Assembly (NCBI GenBank): GCA_020634875.1
Contig: JACKAX010000015.1
Coordinates: 1 to 64,000 of the forward strand
Direction of reading: 5' to 3'
DNA length: 64,000 nt
Origin: Anaerolineales bacterium
Lineage (GTDB): Bacteria > Chloroflexota > Anaerolineae > Anaerolineales > JABWBV01
Positions 1 through 8,005 of this stretch are shown piece by piece. Both the position numbers and the translations under genes were made by a program. How positions within the stretch are numbered: position 1 is the stretch's first letter; each line of letters opens with the position of its first letter. A model generated the notes under the pieces. It was not told where the DNA came from. It did not search any database and saw nothing but the letters and a program-made list of their open reading frames with translations.

Positions 1-1804
1 TATTCTAATCTGTCTCTGAAAAAAGTTCGCGCCTCATCATACTGCCCCGCCCGCACGATATGATGGTACAGTTCGATCAGCGGCTCCAGATCTTCCAACC
101 GCGCCACCTTTTCCGGCTTGGGCACGGCTTCAAAATAATCGCGCAGTCTGGCGTGTGCGGTGGTGCGGGCATCGCCGGTCAGCCGGTCATACGCGTACCG
201 CCGCACAATGGGGTGCAGGTCGTAGGTGTTTTTCGCCCGGTCGTGGTGGAGCAGCCCGCGGGAAATCAACACCCGCAAATTTTCACCCGCTTTGTAGGGG
301 CGAGACACTGTCTCGCCCTTACCATCTTGCGCCTCCCCTCCCTGTTGAGCAATGGCCTGGATCGCCTCATAATTCACCGAGCCGCGGAAGCAAGCAATCG
401 TACTGAGTAATTTCTGTTGCGAGGCATCCAGCGCGGTATAGGCCGTTTCCAAAACATGGTGCTGGCGTTGGACGAGGTTGCCGGTCACATCCAGGCGTCC
501 CGCGGCGGCGATGTCCCCTGGTTGTTGGAAGTCGTCCAGTACCAACCCGGCGAGCAGGCGCAGGCTGAGGGGGTGGTAGCCATACGGGGCACACGCGGCT
601 TGAATTTCCGCGCGGCTACCGCGTATGCCTTGCGCCCGGAAAAAGGTCACGGCGTCTTCCGGGTGCAGGGAGGTCAGTTCGAGTTCGTCGCATCCGGTCA
701 GTAAAACGCCGCCGTGCGCTTCCAACGGCTTCGGGCGCAGGCGGGTGGTCAGCAGGACTTTGCTTTGTAAATGGGGGAGGGAAGCGACAGAACGGAGAAA
801 ATGTTCGGCGAGTGGGGAGGTGCAGTCGCGGTCGTAAGCGTGAGAGAAAGAGTTAGAGTGAGAGTGGGGAGTTGGCGTTTCGGTTTGTGGTTCGTCGCCC
901 TGGTAGGCAGCGGACAGGCCGGAGTAGGCGCGGAGTTCGCGCTCAAATCCGTCGAGGATGAGGAGGGTTCCGGGTTGGGCGAGGATGCCTAATAAGATTT
1001 GGATTTGTTGGCGGGGGGTGAGTTGGTTTGTTGGTTTGTTTGTTGGCTGGTAGGTGTAGACGGTTAAGCCTTGTTGGAAGAAATAGTCCAGGGTTTCCCT
1101 CAAGAAAGTTTCAAAGCTCGCCTGTGTCTCATAAAAACTCCACCACACCACATGCGGCCAGCGGCGGCGGTCTACATCGTGCAACAGCCAGTGCCACGTC
1201 AGTGCGCTTTTCCCAAACCCGCCCAACGCCCGGACGACCAGCGCGGGCTTGTTGCGCCCCTCCAGCCAGCTTGTCAACCGCGCCCGCTCCGCCACCCGCC
1301 CGGTAAAGTTCGGGGGCATTCCATACGGGTGGGCGAGGAACCAGGAAGGGGGTTGGTTTGTTGGTTTGTTGGTTGGGTCGTCTTCGAGGGTGTGGATGCC
1401 GAACGCGGCGAGGAGTTGTCGCCAGGCGATGGTTTCCCGGTCGGGGCGGGCGAAGTTCACGTAGGAAAGGTGGGCGATGTACAGCGGCGGTTCGCAGGCC
1501 GTTTTCATCAAGGGAATCAAACGGCGGTCGCGGGCGGCGGGGTCGAGGGTTTTTGTGAGGAGATTCTCAATCTTCCGGGCTTCGTCTTTCAAATAGTCGG
1601 GACTTAAGACAACGAGGGTTTTGGCACTCGTTTCCACGGCACGTTGGATTTCCAAAATCCGGTCGGCTCCGGGCTGCTGGTCTCGAAATTCAACAAACAC
1701 TTTGACCCCCGCGCTTTCCAGCCGGGGCAGTAGTGTTTTTTCTACCCAGTTTTCGTCGGTTTTGGTGTAAGAGATAAAGGCGTCGTATGCGAATTTTTCA
1801 GTCA
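1..1804 (-). CDS. TIR-NB-ARC STAND-type NTPase, C-terminus beyond window
   Basis: The reading frame is open from an ATG at 1804 to the window edge (about 601 codons), so the end of the gene is missing. GAGGAAG lies just before the ATG. Residues 1-136 form a TIR domain (YDAFISYTKTDENW near the start, E80 at the usual NADase glutamate position). An NB-ARC-like NTPase follows: Walker A GGFGKSA at 195-201 and Walker B LLILDGFE at 281-288. A winged-helix-like region and the start of a helical, probably TPR, sensor come next. By family knowledge this is a signal-transducing ATPase that oligomerises on sensing a trigger and activates the TIR effector; the trigger is unknown. Three low-complexity or palindromic repeats are read through in frame. 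The upstream gene encodes a second TIR domain of very similar sequence. Confidence 0.85.
294..322. repeat. GTAGGGGCGAGACA palindrome inside the STAND gene
   Basis: Arms at 294-307 and 309-322 are near-perfect inverted copies with one mismatch. The element is read in frame as a GETVSRPYKAG-like peptide in the STAND protein, at about residues 493-505. Similar palindromes are usually intergenic in this group of bacteria; that is recalled knowledge, not checked here. Confidence 0.7.
841..873. repeat. AGAGTTAGAGTGAGAG-type simple repeat in coding sequence
   Basis: A run of GAGAG/GTTAGAGTG units encodes the PTPHSHSNSFSHA linker (about residues 311-323) of the STAND protein. The same unit type recurs in the intergenic stretch 7944-7994. 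Confidence 0.55.
1018..1045. repeat. GGTTTGTT tandem repeat in coding sequence
   Basis: Four or so degenerate TTGGTTTG units, read on the minus strand as PTNKPTNQ (residues 254-261 of the STAND protein). The same peptide and repeat occur again at 1351-1376. Confidence 0.6.
1351..1376. repeat. GGTTTGTT tandem repeat, second copy
   Basis: Second TTGGTTTG run in the STAND gene, read as PTNKPTNQ (residues 144-151) exactly at the linker between the TIR and NB-ARC domains. Confidence 0.6.
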
Positions 1805-1843
1805 TCTTCCTCGGTTAAGCAAACATTTCAAAAATAAACAATC

Positions 1844-2696
1844 TGTCATTCCGAACGCAGGGAGGAATCCATTATACGAGCATTAAAACGATCTCCTGGC
1901 GGGAAAAGCGAAACTGGCGTATTAAGGATTTCTCCCGGTGGTCGAAATGACAAACAACCATCTGTCATTCCGACCGCAGGGAGGAATCCATTATACGAGC
2001 ATTAAAACGATCTCCTGGCGGGAAAAGCGAAACTGGCGTATTAAGGATTTCTCCCGGTGGTCGAAATGACAAACAACCATCTGTCATTCCGACCGCAGGG
2101 AGGAATCCATTATACGAGCATTAAAACGATCTCCTGGCGGGAAAAGCGAAACTGGCGTATTAAGGATTTCTCCCGCTGGTCGAAATGACAAACAACCATC
2201 TGTCATTCCGAACGCAGAGAGGAATCTTGATACGAGCATCAAAACGATCTCCCGGACGGAAAAACGAAACTGGCGTATCAGGATTTCTCCCGTTGGTCGA
2301 AATGACATACAGCAAACTGTCATTCCGAACGCAGAGAGGAATCTTGATACGAGCATCAAAACGATCTCCTGGCGGGAAAAGCTAAACTGGCATATCAGGA
2401 TTTCTCCCGTTGGTCGAAATGACATACAGCATTCTTTCATTCCGACCGCAGAGAAGAATCCCTGATACGAGCATAAAAACGATCTCCCGGACGGAAAAAC
2501 GAAACTGGCATATCAGGATTTCTCCCGTTGGTCGAAATGATATACAGCAAACTGTCATTCCGAACGCAGAGAGGAAACTGAGGCCAGGGTATAGATTTCT
2601 CCCTTCGTTCGAAATGACATGCGGCAATCTGTCATTCCGAACGAAGAGAGGAAACTGAGGCCGGGGTATGGATTTCTCCCGTTGGTCGAAATGACA
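1844..2696. repeat. Array of eight hairpin-type direct repeats
   Basis: This array fills the 916-base gap between the two TIR genes. Units run 1844-1952, 1963-2071, 2082-2190, 2201-2307, 2318-2424, 2435-2542, 2553-2619 and 2630-2696. Each begins TGTCATTCCGA (TTTCATTCCGA in the sixth) and ends TCGAAATGACA (TCGAAATGATA in the sixth), which are near-inverse copies, so each unit can fold back on itself. The first three are almost identical at 119-base spacing, the next three are slightly shorter and diverged, and the last two lack about 40 internal bases. Short translations such as MSFRPTGEIL are by-products of the repeat. No gene is seen here. Confidence 0.9.
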
Positions 2697-2720
2697 AACA
2701 TGAATTCATCAAAACTTGAT

Positions 2721-3785
2721 CTACCCTGTGGTCGCCCCCAACGCGCGGAGCAACTGCTTCCAGGCCACGGCCTCCCGCGCGGGGCTGGTGAAATCCACCG
2801 GGACGAGGTGGGCGATGTATAGCGGCGGTTCGCAGGGGCGTTTCATCAACGGGAGTAGCCGCCGCATCCGGGCTGCGGGGTCGAGCGATTTCGCCATCAC
2901 GTTGCCAAACGTGGACCACTCATCCCGCAAATATTCAGGCGTCAGCACCACGAGCGTTTTCGCACTCTCGATCACCGCCCGTTGAATTTCATCCACGCGA
3001 CTCGCGCCGGGTTCGATATCCCGAAATTCCACGAACGCGGTCAGCCCCGCCGCTTCCACGCGGGGGAGCAGGGTTGTTTCCACCCAATCGCTGTCCGCGG
3101 CGGTGTAAGAGATAAACACGTGATACTTAAATTCGGCAGGTCTGGGGACGGCAACCGCCGCACGGGTCACGGGCAAAGCGGGCCAAAACGCCTGGAGTTG
3201 GTCAGCGGGGATCAGGAACGCGGACATCTGCACCCCATACTCGCCCAACACAATCATCCCGATGACCGCCCCCAACGTCTCGTCCCACACCATCGTTCCA
3301 CTGAACCCCGGCAGGGCGAAGTTTTGCGCGGGATTCGTCTGCTCCATCATCAACCGTTGGATGGCATTTCGCCCCCGCAACACGCCCGACGCATCCCGGC
3401 CCTGGGGGTGATGATCGGGAAAGCCAAACGCCCGAAACGGATGCCCCCACACTTCTCCGGGGATGGAAAACGACACGGGCGCGGTACCCGGCGCGGTTTC
3501 CAACTCCAACAAAGCCATATCGCCCCCGCCGTCCGCACGCGGCCCCTCCCACTTCACCACCCGCGCGGTGTGCCACGTCCCCGGCGCGGGCAGCGGAAAA
3601 TCGAGCATGATCCGGCAATCCTCGGGCGGCGGATCGAACTCCGTCACGCGGCGGCCCAGTGCGCTGTTCACCACATGCGCGCAGGTCAACACCTGCCGCG
3701 TCCCGATCAGAATCCCCGCCCCAATCGGCGTCTGATCCCGATTCCGCACGATCCTTGCAACGGCATTTTTATAATTTTCAGACAT
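2721..3785 (-). CDS. Trypsin-like protease fused to a TIR domain
   Basis: A 354-residue protein. The ATG at 3785 is preferred over one eight codons upstream because AAGGAAGA precedes it. Residues 1-205 form a trypsin-like serine protease with a visible triad: H37 in TCAHVV, D89 in GGGDMALLEL and S162 in GFSG. Residues 221-350 form a TIR domain close to that of the downstream STAND gene. At the usual catalytic glutamate position this TIR has Gly294 (DEWSTFGN), so NAD cleavage may be lost. There is no signal peptide, so it should be cytoplasmic. Protease-TIR fusions are known among bacterial conflict-system proteins; the substrate is unknown. It may be cotranscribed with the STAND gene across the repeat array. 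Confidence 0.88.
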   Translation of the reverse strand: MSENYKNAVARIVRNRDQTPIGAGILIGTRQVLTCAHVVNSALGRRVTEFDPPPEDCRIMLDFPLPAPGTWHTARVVKWEGPRADGGGDMALLELETAPGTAPVSFSIPGEVWGHPFRAFGFPDHHPQGRDASGVLRGRNAIQRLMMEQTNPAQNFALPGFSGTMVWDETLGAVIGMIVLGEYGVQMSAFLIPADQLQAFWPALPVTRAAVAVPRPAEFKYHVFISYTAADSDWVETTLLPRVEAAGLTAFVEFRDIEPGASRVDEIQRAVIESAKTLVVLTPEYLRDEWSTFGNVMAKSLDPAARMRRLLPLMKRPCEPPLYIAHLVPVDFTSPAREAVAWKQLLRALGATTG

Positions 3786-3963
3786 CGTTCTTCCTTGGAA
3801 AAATTTCAATAAACCCGAGTCAATGTTTTCAAGTATACCCCAAGACTTCTTCCTGCCCGTTTTTTCCCACGCTTCTATCTACGGCACCCGCCCTCTGCGA
3901 CCGCGCCCCACACCCCGCACCCTTCGACTTCGCAAAGCCTCCGTTCAGGGTGCTATCATTATT

Positions 3964-3995
3964 ACTTGTCACCCATCACCCATCACTTATCACTT
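3964..3995. repeat. Degenerate AAGTGATGGGTGATGGGTG repeat
   Basis: A short run of CACTT/CATCACC units just after the dppF stop codon. Related AGTGATAAGTG-type runs occur at 20682-20735, 23185-23205, 24729-24755, 44045-44101 and, in coding sequence, near 33535. Confidence 0.5.
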
Positions 3996-4973
3996 CCCCA
4001 CCAACAAACACGCCGCCTCATGCCCCTCGGCCACCTGCACGTAGGCGGGATCGCTCGCCTTGCACGCGGCGACCGCGACCGGGCAGCGGGGATGAAACCG
4101 GCAGCCGGACGGTAAATCAATCGGGTTGGGCGTTTCCCCTTGGAGGATGATCCGCTCCCGGCGGAGGCGCGGGTTCGGAACGGGGACGACGGACAGCAAC
4201 GCTTTCGTGTACGGATGCTGGGGGTTTTGCAACACCTCAATCGTGGGGCCGATTTCGACAATGCGGCCCAAATACATCACCGCCACCCGGTCAGCGAAAT
4301 ACGAAACCGTGCCGAGGTCGTGGGTGATGAACAAGATCGAAATCCCCCGCGTTTGCCGGATGTCCAACAGAAGGTTCAAAATCTCCGCGCGGATACTCAC
4401 ATCCAGCATGGAAACGGGTTCGTCCGCGAGAAGGAGGGTCGGTTCGAGGACGAGCGCGCCCGCGATGACCACGCGTTGGCGCTGGCCCCCGGACAGTTCG
4501 TGCGGGAAACGGTGGATGTACGTTTCCGCGGGTTTCAGGCCTGCGTCTTCCAGGGCACGCCGGACGCGGGCTTCCCGGTCCGCTTTGTCGGGGGCGAGGC
4601 TGTGTACGTCGAGCGGTTCCCCGACGATTTCGCCAATCGTTTGGGTGGGGTTGAGCGATTCGTAGGGGTCTTGGAAGATCATTTGGATGTGACGGCGCAT
4701 GGATTTCAGCCCGTCACCATGCAGATGCGTGACATCTTTCCCCTCGAACGTGATCTGTCCCTCGGTCGGTTCTTCCAACCCCATCAGGGTAAGCGCCAGC
4801 GTAGATTTCCCGCACCCCGACTCACCGACGAGCGCCAGAATTTCGCCTTTCCCCAGCGCAAAGCTGACCCCATCCACCGCGCGGACGAATTTCTCTTCGC
4901 GGTTAAAAAGGCTGGGGCGGCCTGCGAGGAAGCGTTTATGGAGGGTTTGGACGGTGAGGAGGGCGTTGTTCAT
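3990..4973 (-). CDS. dppF: Di/oligopeptide ABC transporter ATPase, DppF/OppF type
   Basis: A 327-residue ABC ATPase: Walker A GESGCGKST, Q-loop FQDPYESLNP, signature LSGGQRQRV, Walker B LLLADEP and the switch histidine in FITHDLG. The C-terminal oligopeptide-transporter extension carries the HPYTKALL motif and a Cys cluster (GCRFHPRCPVAVAAC), as in Dpp/Opp ATPases; whether it binds Fe-S cannot be told. The ATG at 4973 follows GGAG and overlaps the stop of the upstream gene (ATGA), so translation is probably coupled. It is the last gene of the dpp block and pairs with the ATPase half of the fused DppCD protein. Confidence 0.93.
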   Translation of the reverse strand: MNNALLTVQTLHKRFLAGRPSLFNREEKFVRAVDGVSFALGKGEILALVGESGCGKSTLALTLMGLEEPTEGQITFEGKDVTHLHGDGLKSMRRHIQMIFQDPYESLNPTQTIGEIVGEPLDVHSLAPDKADREARVRRALEDAGLKPAETYIHRFPHELSGGQRQRVVIAGALVLEPTLLLADEPVSMLDVSIRAEILNLLLDIRQTRGISILFITHDLGTVSYFADRVAVMYLGRIVEIGPTIEVLQNPQHPYTKALLSVVPVPNPRLRRERIILQGETPNPIDLPSGCRFHPRCPVAVAACKASDPAYVQVAEGHEAACLLVGK

Positions 4974-6886
4974 TTGATCTCCACTAAATGGCAACTGGCG
5001 ATATGGGAATTGGCTTTGTGCCCGTTAAGTTGATGGAGTTCGGGTTTCTCCGCGTGGCAGCGGTCAAAGGCCAGGGGACAGCGAGGGGCGAAGAGGCATC
5101 CGGGAGGGAGGGCGTTGAGGCGGGGCGGGTAACCAGGGATGGCGGCGAGTTTTCCGCCGGGGCGGGTGAGGTCGGGGAAGGCTTTGAGGAGTTCCTGAGT
5201 GTAGGGGTGGCGGGGTTCGTTGTAGATGGTGTCCACGTTGGCATATTCCGCAGTGACGCCGCCGTACATCACGAGAACGGTGTCGCACATTTCGGCGACC
5301 ACGCCCAGGTCGTGGGTGACGAAGATGATGGAGAGGCCGAGTTGCTGGCGGAGTTTGTGGAGGAGTTCGAGGATTTGGGCCTGGATCATCACGTCGAGGG
5401 CAGTGGTGGGTTCGTCGGCGATGATGACTTGGGGGTTGCAGGCGAGGGCCATCGCGATCATCGCGCGTTGACGCATCCCACCGGAGTATTGGTGGGGGTA
5501 GTGCGTGGCCCGGTCAGGGGAGATGCCGACGAGTTCGAGCAGTTCACGGACGCGGGCGTCGAGCTTTTCTTTTTCTGTGATGTCTAAATGTTGGCGGATG
5601 GCCTCGGCAATTTGATCGCCGACGGTGCGGACGGGGTTGAGCGCGTTCATCGCGCCCTGAAAAACGATGGAAATGCCTTTCCAACGGACGTCGGAAAGTT
5701 CTTGCTCGGAGATTTGGGTGAGATCGCGCCCGTCGAAGAGCACTTGTCCGTTGACGATGCGCCCGGCGGCGGGGAGCAGACGCATGAGGGCGAGCATGAG
5801 GGTGGTTTTGCCACAGCCCGATTCGCCAACTAAGCCTAAGAGTTCACCTTCTTTGAGTTGGAAACTGACTTTTTGCACGGCGTGGGCGGGGGGCTGGTGG
5901 GCGTTTATGTAATCTACGGAAAGGTCGCGCACGTCGAGGAGGACGCGGGAGGGGGAGGCTGATTGGGACGCGGTGACCGCGGGAGCGGGGGGAGGGGCGT
6001 CAATCACGGTCAGGTGGTGGGTTTCCAGCCGGGGGTTGAGCACCTGTTCGAGGCCCTGTCCCAATAAAGTCAGCGAAAGGACGACCCAGACAATGCCGAA
6101 ACCGGGGGCGACAAGTGCCCACCACGCGCCTGCGCTCATGGCCCCGCGACTGAAGGCGAAGTTGAGCATTTGGCCCCAACTGAGGGCGGTGGGGTCGCCG
6201 AGACCGAGGAAACTGAGGGTGCTTTCGTTGAGGATGGCAAGGGAGATGACGAGGATGGTGTTGACAACGATGAGGGGGAGGACGAGCGGCAAAATGTGGT
6301 GCCGGATGATGTGCAGGTTGCCTGCGCCGATGGCTTTGGCGCGGAGGACGAATTTGCGAGATTTGACGGCGAGAGTTTGGGAGCGGACAATGCGCGAGGT
6401 GGTGGTCCAACCGAGGATGCCGATAACGAAGATGATGTTCCAGAGGCTGGGTTTAGTGAGGGCGATGATGACGACGGTGAGGGGGAAGTCGGGGATGACC
6501 AGGATGATGTCGGTAAAACGCATGAGAATATTTTCAACGCGCCCGCCATAAAAACCGGCGACGATGCCCAACACGCCGCCGATGACGACAGAAATGAAGG
6601 AAGCGAAAAAGCCGACGATGAGGGAGACGCGGGAGCCGTAGATGAAGTTGGTGAGGACGTCTTTCCCGGCGTCATCGGTGCCGAGGAGGTGGGCGGTGGA
6701 GGGTTTGGCGTAGATGTCGTTGATGGTGACCTGGACGGTCTCTTTTGGGTCATACGGGGCGATCCAATGAGCGAAAACGGCGACAATGACGGTGACAATA
6801 AGCATCACGAGGCCGACAACGGCCATCCGATTGCGCGCAAAGGTGGCGAGGAAGGTGCGGGAAGTGGAGGCGTTGGGTGAAGACAT
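4970..6886 (-). CDS. Fused Dpp permease (DppC) and ATPase (DppD)
   Basis: A 638-residue single-chain fusion. Residues 1-290 are a DppC-type inner-membrane permease with an N-terminal membrane segment, five further segments and an EAA-like loop (RAKAIGAGNLHIIRHHILP). After a Pro/Ala/Ser linker, residues 315-630 are an ABC ATPase with Walker A GESGCGKTT, signature YSGGMRQRA, Walker B IIADEPT and the C-terminal HPYTQELL plus CLFAPRCPLAFDRC segment. Such permease-ATPase fusions occur in Chloroflexota and Actinobacteria. The gene follows dppB after nine bases and overlaps dppF by four. Confidence 0.92.
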   Translation of the reverse strand: MSSPNASTSRTFLATFARNRMAVVGLVMLIVTVIVAVFAHWIAPYDPKETVQVTINDIYAKPSTAHLLGTDDAGKDVLTNFIYGSRVSLIVGFFASFISVVIGGVLGIVAGFYGGRVENILMRFTDIILVIPDFPLTVVIIALTKPSLWNIIFVIGILGWTTTSRIVRSQTLAVKSRKFVLRAKAIGAGNLHIIRHHILPLVLPLIVVNTILVISLAILNESTLSFLGLGDPTALSWGQMLNFAFSRGAMSAGAWWALVAPGFGIVWVVLSLTLLGQGLEQVLNPRLETHHLTVIDAPPPAPAVTASQSASPSRVLLDVRDLSVDYINAHQPPAHAVQKVSFQLKEGELLGLVGESGCGKTTLMLALMRLLPAAGRIVNGQVLFDGRDLTQISEQELSDVRWKGISIVFQGAMNALNPVRTVGDQIAEAIRQHLDITEKEKLDARVRELLELVGISPDRATHYPHQYSGGMRQRAMIAMALACNPQVIIADEPTTALDVMIQAQILELLHKLRQQLGLSIIFVTHDLGVVAEMCDTVLVMYGGVTAEYANVDTIYNEPRHPYTQELLKAFPDLTRPGGKLAAIPGYPPRLNALPPGCLFAPRCPLAFDRCHAEKPELHQLNGHKANSHIASCHLVEIK

Positions 6887-6895
6887 CGGGGGCCT

Positions 6896-7927
6896 TTATT
6901 CCGCCTGCACGCGCGGATCGAGATAGGAATAGGTCAGGTCGGCGATGAGGTTGGCGAGAATGACGCTAACGGCGATGAGGAGAAAGGCCCCTTGCAGGAT
7001 GGGATAGTCGCGTTTGCCGACGGCTTGAAAAATTGCGCCCCCAAGGCCGGGCCAGGAGAAGACGGTTTCGATTTGCACCGCCCCGGAGACGGTGAAGCCC
7101 AGGTTGATGGCGATGATGGTGACCATCGGGAGCATGGCGTTTTTGAGGGCGTGGTCTTTGAGAATTTGAAAAGTGTGGAGGCCTTTGGCTTTGGCGGTCA
7201 GGATGTAGTCTTCGGAGAGGACATCGAGCAGAGAACTTCGCATGATGAGCATGTATTCCCCCATGAAGACGACCGTGTAGGTGATTGTGGGGAGGAGCAT
7301 GTGCTGGCCGATGTCCTTCCATTCGTCCCAGACGGTGGCGAAGTTCCCGCCCGCAGTCAGTTTGCCGCCGATGGGCAACCCCCATTGATTGCTTCCCCAA
7401 AACAAGAGAATGATGCCCAGCCAAAAGGTGGGCAAGCTCCAGGCGAGGAGGCTTGTCAGCAAAGAGATGTAGTCAATGGTGGTGTGGGCTTTCCAGGCGG
7501 ATAGGATGCCAAAAAACATGCCCACAATAATGGCGAGGATTTGCCCCGCGCCGATGAGTAGAATGGTGTTCCACAAACTTTCGACTAAGACATCGCGCAC
7601 GGGGCGATTGTTGCTAAAGCTGATGCCAAACTCCCCGCGCAGTAAGTTGCCGATATAAATGAAAAATTGAGTATCCAATGGGTTGACCGTACAACTGCCG
7701 AATTCGAGCGGGTTTATGCTTTCAAAGCAATTGAGAACAGGTTTGTCTAACCCAAAACGCACACGGATCGCTTCGACAGCCTCTTGGGTGAGTCGGGGGT
7801 CGCGCACACCTGCGCGGGCTGGGTCGCCGGGCAAGATGCGAAACAGGAAAAAATTCAGCACGATCACGAATAAGACAGTGAACAGTGCCCAGGCGATTTT
7901 GCGAAGAAGGTAGCGGGAGCGGGACAT
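6896..7927 (-). CDS. dppB: Dipeptide ABC transporter permease DppB
   Basis: A 343-residue membrane protein with the DppB/OppB layout: a first helix at residues 11-31, a long external loop, then five more helices. The EAA motif region reads LTAKAKGLHTFQILKDHALKNAMLP. The external loop holds an insert with two Cys (FESINPLEFGSCTVNPL) before the core. It should pair with the permease half of the DppCD fusion, nine bases downstream. No Shine-Dalgarno sequence is visible before the ATG at 7927. Confidence 0.93.
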   Translation of the reverse strand: MSRSRYLLRKIAWALFTVLFVIVLNFFLFRILPGDPARAGVRDPRLTQEAVEAIRVRFGLDKPVLNCFESINPLEFGSCTVNPLDTQFFIYIGNLLRGEFGISFSNNRPVRDVLVESLWNTILLIGAGQILAIIVGMFFGILSAWKAHTTIDYISLLTSLLAWSLPTFWLGIILLFWGSNQWGLPIGGKLTAGGNFATVWDEWKDIGQHMLLPTITYTVVFMGEYMLIMRSSLLDVLSEDYILTAKAKGLHTFQILKDHALKNAMLPMVTIIAINLGFTVSGAVQIETVFSWPGLGGAIFQAVGKRDYPILQGAFLLIAVSVILANLIADLTYSYLDPRVQAE

Positions 7928-7943
7928 GGGGGGAAGTTAGAGT

Positions 7944-7994
7944 GGAGAGTTAGAGATAGAGATATTTGCTTTCAAGCTCAAACTCTAACTCTCC
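7944..7994. repeat. Inverted repeat between dppA and dppB
   Basis: GGAGAGTTAGAG at 7944-7955 and its exact inverse at 7983-7994 leave a 27-base loop. It sits in the 78-base gap between dppA and dppB and belongs to the AGAGTTAGAG repeat type. It could separate a strongly expressed binding-protein transcript from the permease genes, but that is inference. Confidence 0.55.
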
Positions 7995-8005
7995 CTTTGG
8001 CAAAT

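Noticed and set aside
2084..2658. Overlapping frames encoding MSFRPTGEIL-type peptides.
   Set aside because: They are translations of the tandem hairpin repeats and appear on both strands.
1844..2696. A CRISPR array.
   Set aside because: Units are over 60-100 bases with inverted ends and only about ten bases between them; there are no unique spacers and no cas genes.
2982..3812. A 276-codon plus-strand frame opposite the trypsin-TIR gene.
   Set aside because: The minus-strand protein has an intact protease triad and TIR motifs; the plus-strand frame is His/Arg/Pro-rich without a domain.
4140..6880. Long plus-strand open frames opposite the dpp genes (for example 4140-5033 and 6170-6880).
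   Set aside because: They are mirror frames of strongly matched ABC transporter genes in G+C-rich sequence; their translations are rich in Asp, Glu and Gly without any domain.
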